A stretch of 8,093 nucleotides of DNA from CAZDDW01 sp964480695. Lineage in GTDB: Bacteria; Patescibacteriota; Patescibacteriia; UBA9934; CAZDDW01. The notes below the pieces were generated by a model. It saw only the letters and a program-made list of their open reading frames with translations. It had not been told where the DNA came from and made no database searches. This document shows positions 5,116-8,093 of this stretch, piece after piece. Numbering within the stretch: the first letter of the stretch is position 1; each line of letters begins with the position of its first letter. The stretch lies in assembly GCA_964480695.1 (NCBI GenBank), contig CAYZPO010000046.1, forward strand, positions 1 to 8,093, written 5' to 3'. The translations under genes were made by a program, and so were the position numbers.

Positions 5116-5985
5116 ATGCCCCAATTAATCACAGTCGGTCAAATCATTGATCAGGCCTGGGATCACTATCGCAAACACTTTGTTGAGTTGATGAGTATCT
5201 CGGCTTGGTTTTTAGTTCTGGCTGCACTTTATACCATCGCTTTTGCTATTTACCCTTCTGTATCTGATTTTGTCCTGGACCGCGATTTCACCCTTTTAGA
5301 AAATATCGGCATTGGCATAGCCATGTTCACTTCATTTATAGTTTCCCCGGTCCTGGGCTTCTGGATCTTTATCACTTTGGTTAAATTGATCGCGAAACAA
5401 GCCAAGGGAGCCACGGTTAACTTGCGTACTTTAGGAGGTAAGAGCTGGAAAGACTTTTGGCCGTTCGTTCTAGTAAGTGTGCTTTTTGCAGTACTGATCT
5501 GTTTGCCGCTGCTTTTACTTACCCCTGGAATCGCTGCAGTTCTGATCGGAACCTTTACCTCACTCAGCTGGCTAGGATCAGTTGGAGGCTTTCTGATTAT
5601 CATTGGTCTAGTCGCAGCCCTAATCTTGGTTATTCGCTGGGCAATCAATTATTTCTTTATCGGATACGCTCTGGTTCTGGACAAGCATCATGGCAAGGCT
5701 GCCTTTACAGCTAGTCGTAAATTAATTGATGGCAAGTTCTGGGCCGTGACTCTACGTCTGGTTGTTCCAAAATTATTGTTCTTCTTGGCTATCTCAGTCA
5801 TTCAGTTTATTATCCTCATGATTCTAAATGGGATCATTGGTTCAGTTGTAGGTTACGATCTGGATCTGGCTGAACGCCTGCTTTCGATCTTCAACACCAT
5901 AACTGTAATTCTGGCCACTTTAATTATCAACCCACTGATCCTGATCGCTGACTACCTAATCTACGACAGTGCCAAATCAAACTAA
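5116..5985 (+). CDS. Multi-pass membrane protein, paralogue A
   Basis: A 289-residue, strongly hydrophobic protein with about six predicted membrane helices (roughly 22-46, 64-92, 114-146, 157-186, 213-245, 256-280) and no cleavable signal peptide. It opens with a short amphipathic segment holding QAWDHYRKHF (13-22), a feature of the broad, poorly defined group of glycerophosphodiesterase-membrane-domain-like or DUF975-like proteins. A central block, YALVLDKHHGKAAFTASRKL (184-203) followed by DGKFWAVTLRL, faces one side of the membrane and recurs in the next gene. Function is unknown and no catalytic motif is seen. The ATG at 5116 is the first plausible start after the tmk stop, 10 bases upstream. 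An earlier in-frame ATG at 5035 lies inside tmk and is unlikely. The leader is A-rich without a Shine-Dalgarno. It is likely in one transcript with tmk and overlaps the next gene. Confidence 0.8.
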   Translation: MPQLITVGQIIDQAWDHYRKHFVELMSISAWFLVLAALYTIAFAIYPSVSDFVLDRDFTLLENIGIGIAMFTSFIVSPVLGFWIFITLVKLIAKQAKGATVNLRTLGGKSWKDFWPFVLVSVLFAVLICLPLLLLTPGIAAVLIGTFTSLSWLGSVGGFLIIIGLVAALILVIRWAINYFFIGYALVLDKHHGKAAFTASRKLIDGKFWAVTLRLVVPKLLFFLAISVIQFIILMILNGIIGSVVGYDLDLAERLLSIFNTITVILATLIINPLILIADYLIYDSAKSN

Positions 5986-6769
5986 AGCAAAAACCATAGC
6001 ACTTAAAGGAGTTTGGTTACTCCTTCGCCAAAGCTGGCAGCTTTACCGAGCTGCCTTTGGCCTTTTGATTGGCTACGCTGCCTGGATCCTCCTACCTTAC
6101 GTTGGGGTCGTTGTTCTGGCCATGCTTTATACCCCGGAACAGATTTTTTCTGACTACATGGCCATCTATATTATTCTGATCATGATCCAGGCTGTGATCA
6201 TCATCTGGGCTAGCAACGCTATTATGCTAACGATCAATGGAATAGCTGGAAATGAAAAACTAGACTCAACCGAAATCAATCAAAAAAGCTGGCAGCTAAT
6301 TATCCCTTTACTCATCGTAGCAGTGATCGAAACTTTAATCGTCTTAGGTGGATTCATTCTGTTGGTTATTCCTGGAATCATCTTTGCGGTTTGGTTCACC
6401 TTTGCTCAAACCGCGGTTGTCCTTGACGGTAAACAAGGAGTCGCGGCCCTAAGTTACAGCCGTTCACTGGTTATCGGACGCTTCTGGTCCATCATGCGAC
6501 TGATTATCCTTGGACCATTTATCATTTTCTTGGCCTATTTAGTTATCATTTCCCTGCTGGTTAGTCTAGGTCTACTTCTTAGTGGTAACACAGAGATGAT
6601 TATGAATGAGGCCCAAATACCAATGTGGCCAGACATTATTGAAAATATTGTTAATGTATTTACTTTACCTTTGTTCCTAGCGTATTGGACAATCCTATAC
6701 AGAAATGTTAAAGAAACTAAAGTATGTTCCTCGAACCCATCATCGGACTTGAAATCCACATCCAACTAA
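5969..6769 (+). CDS. Multi-pass membrane protein, paralogue B
   Basis: A 266-residue membrane protein with about six hydrophobic segments (roughly 30-52, 63-90, 108-133, 134-152, 172-203, 222-244) and a polar C-terminal tail. It is a diverged duplicate of the protein before it: RQSWQLYRAAF (20-30) matches QAWDHYRKHF; KSWQLIIPLL (106-115) matches KSWKDFWPFV; and AVVLDGKQGVAALSYSRSL (149-167) plus GRFWSIMRL matches the central YALVLD...FW block. Paralogue A carries about 25 extra residues before that block. Start is GTG at 5969, overlapping the previous gene by 17 bases; no ATG occurs until well inside the first helix, and no Shine-Dalgarno is visible, so coupling is likely. Its last 46 bases, coding the tail from about residue 252, overlap the start of gatB. 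Function is unknown. Confidence 0.78.
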   Translation: MPNQTKAKTIALKGVWLLLRQSWQLYRAAFGLLIGYAAWILLPYVGVVVLAMLYTPEQIFSDYMAIYIILIMIQAVIIIWASNAIMLTINGIAGNEKLDSTEINQKSWQLIIPLLIVAVIETLIVLGGFILLVIPGIIFAVWFTFAQTAVVLDGKQGVAALSYSRSLVIGRFWSIMRLIILGPFIIFLAYLVIISLLVSLGLLLSGNTEMIMNEAQIPMWPDIIENIVNVFTLPLFLAYWTILYRNVKETKVCSSNPSSDLKSTSN

Positions 6770-8093
6770 AGACTAAGAGCAAAATGTTTTGTGGGTGTGC
6801 CACGCACGACAGTGCGACTGCCCCGAACACCAATGTGTGTCCGGTTTGTTTGGGTCATCCTGGAACTTTGCCAGTACCAAATGAACAGGCAGTACGTTGG
6901 GCAGTACTGGCTGGACTAGCTTTGAATGGCACCATTGCTAAGCATTCTAAATTTGATCGCAAAAATTATTTTTATCCTGACTTGCCTAAGGGTTATCAAA
7001 TTTCACAGTTTGACATGCCGGTGATGGAAGAAGGATATCTTGACATTCACGTTCCTGAAGGACCACGTGAGAACGTTCGCATCGGCATAACTCGACTCCA
7101 TCTTGAAGAAGATGCAGCCAAAAATATTCATGATGACTCAGGCAAGACTTACGTTGATTATAATCGTGGAGGAACTCCGCTGGTAGAAATTGTTAGTGAG
7201 CCTGATCTTCGTGACCCTGCTGAGGCTAAAGTATTTTTGCAGGAACTCCGTTTGATCGCTCGCTATTTAGGGATCTCTAAGGCAGACATGGAAAAAGGGC
7301 ATCTGCGTTGTGACGCCAACATCTCAATGCGCGAAATCGATAACGATGGTCAGCCAGTTAAAGACGAATTAAATCCAAAGACTGAAATCAAAAACTTGAA
7401 CTCATTCAAAGCTGTGGAGCGTGCTTTGGAATACGAGGTGCAGCGACAGACCAAATTATTTGAGGCTGGTGAAATTCCGGCCGGTAATGAAACGCGCGGT
7501 TGGAATGAAGGCAAGCAGATGACTGAAGCACAACGAACCAAAGAAGACTCAGCTGATTACCGCTACTTCCCTGAACCAGATATTCCTGTCCTTGATCTTG
7601 AAGCTATGACAAACGAGGTTCAGGATCATCTCCCAGAGATGCCAGAAGCGCGTCGTGTGCGGCTGATCGAAGAATACTCACTTAAACCGTCTGAAGCCAA
7701 ACAGATCTGCGACGACCCAGCTCTGGCTGATTACACTGAGAAAGTTTTCTCCGAACTCGCAGCCTGGCTGAACTCGCAACCAGAGGAAGCAGGTGAAAAG
7801 GATCAGAAAAAACTGGCCAAGCTAGTATCAGGGTGGTTACTCTCGAAGCTGGGAGGCTTACTCAAAGCACAAGCGCTTGAGATCAACAAAATCAAAATCA
7901 CTCCAGAAAACTTTGCCGAGCTGATCACTTTGTTAGCCGCTGGCAAGCTCTCAAGCAAGAACGGTATGGTCGTGCTGGAGCAGATGCTGGCTACCGGAGC
8001 TGATCCGACTCATGTAATGGAAGATCAAAAGCTGGGCATGATCGAGGATACAGATTTCGTAGCTGACGCTGTAGATAGAGTGATCAAAAACTT
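6724..8093 (+). CDS. gatB: Asp/Glu-tRNA amidotransferase subunit B, 3' end missing
   Basis: GatB of the GatCAB complex, which amidates Glu-tRNA(Gln) and Asp-tRNA(Asn) where GlnRS or AsnRS is missing; GatB binds the misacylated tRNA and activates its side chain. The 456 codons visible run off the window; the family is usually 470-500 residues, so the end of the tail domain is lost. Seen: EPIIGLEIHIQLKTKSKMF at the N-terminus; zinc cysteines C23, C25, C39, C42 (VCPVCLGHPGTLP); HLEED (126-130); family signature DYNRGGTPLVEIVSEPDLR (145-163); RCDANISMR (195-203); EIKNLNS (221-227); and a helical YqeY-like tail from about residue 300. ATG 6724 is placed as in homologues, two codons before EP. It overlaps paralogue B by 46 bases. 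There is no clear Shine-Dalgarno. gatA and gatC are not in the window. Confidence 0.97.
   Translation, partial: MFLEPIIGLEIHIQLKTKSKMFCGCATHDSATAPNTNVCPVCLGHPGTLPVPNEQAVRWAVLAGLALNGTIAKHSKFDRKNYFYPDLPKGYQISQFDMPVMEEGYLDIHVPEGPRENVRIGITRLHLEEDAAKNIHDDSGKTYVDYNRGGTPLVEIVSEPDLRDPAEAKVFLQELRLIARYLGISKADMEKGHLRCDANISMREIDNDGQPVKDELNPKTEIKNLNSFKAVERALEYEVQRQTKLFEAGEIPAGNETRGWNEGKQMTEAQRTKEDSADYRYFPEPDIPVLDLEAMTNEVQDHLPEMPEARRVRLIEEYSLKPSEAKQICDDPALADYTEKVFSELAAWLNSQPEEAGEKDQKKLAKLVSGWLLSKLGGLLKAQALEINKIKITPENFAELITLLAAGKLSSKNGMVVLEQMLATGADPTHVMEDQKLGMIEDTDFVADAVDRVIKN

Noticed and set aside
7350..7541. Minus-strand open frame of 63 codons inside gatB
   Set aside because: It lies fully antisense to a highly conserved coding region and has no start signal.
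1..8093. CRISPR array, insertion sequence, phage or toxin-antitoxin genes
   Set aside because: No regularly spaced repeats, transposase, recombinase, terminal inverted repeats around a gene, or phage structural proteins were seen.

Overview
The window looks like a piece of a small bacterial chromosome, most plausibly a Candidate Phyla Radiation (Patescibacteria, Parcubacteria-like) genome. This is inferred from the roughly 590-residue double-domain ThyX, the compact spacing, the near absence of Shine-Dalgarno sites and the style of the dUTPase and dTMP kinase. No rRNA or other phylogenetic marker is present except part of gatB, so the assignment is tentative.

Layout. Bases 1-117 hold two tandem terminators of an upstream gene and a promoter. 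Next comes a two-gene unit: a dCMP deaminase (118-645) and a P-loop kinase-like ATPase (647-1228), ended by a hairpin. A lone gene of unknown function (1343-1972) follows, insulated by hairpins on both sides and carrying the only clear Shine-Dalgarno site in the window. Facing it on the minus strand is thyX (2103-3878). The 130-base convergent gap between them holds a strong terminator and a remarkable 53-base palindrome. Divergent from thyX are dut (3956-4393) and tmk (4425-5105), then two related multi-pass membrane proteins (5116-5985 and 5969-6769), and finally gatB (6724 to the window end, incomplete).

How the genes work together. Four enzymes cover the route to dTTP: dCMP deaminase and dUTPase make dUMP from dCMP and dUTP, ThyX methylates dUMP to dTMP, and Tmk phosphorylates dTMP to dTDP. 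The unassigned P-loop protein co-transcribed with dCMP deaminase may act on a nucleotide or on a coenzyme such as dephospho-CoA. GatB belongs to translation (Glu-tRNA(Gln)/Asp-tRNA(Asn) amidation) and is simply adjacent.

Most notable observations. (1) The ThyX fusion appears to have divided the family's signature between its two halves: the N-terminal half keeps E-x-S-x-R-Y and the C-terminal half keeps R-H-R. (2) The 53-base palindrome can fold either as one long hairpin or as a cloverleaf, with mismatches placed exactly where the alternative fold needs pairs. (3) Several promoters lie so close to the start codon that the mRNAs should be leaderless. (4) The promoter of the orphan gene seems to be built into the terminator hairpin of the operon before it.
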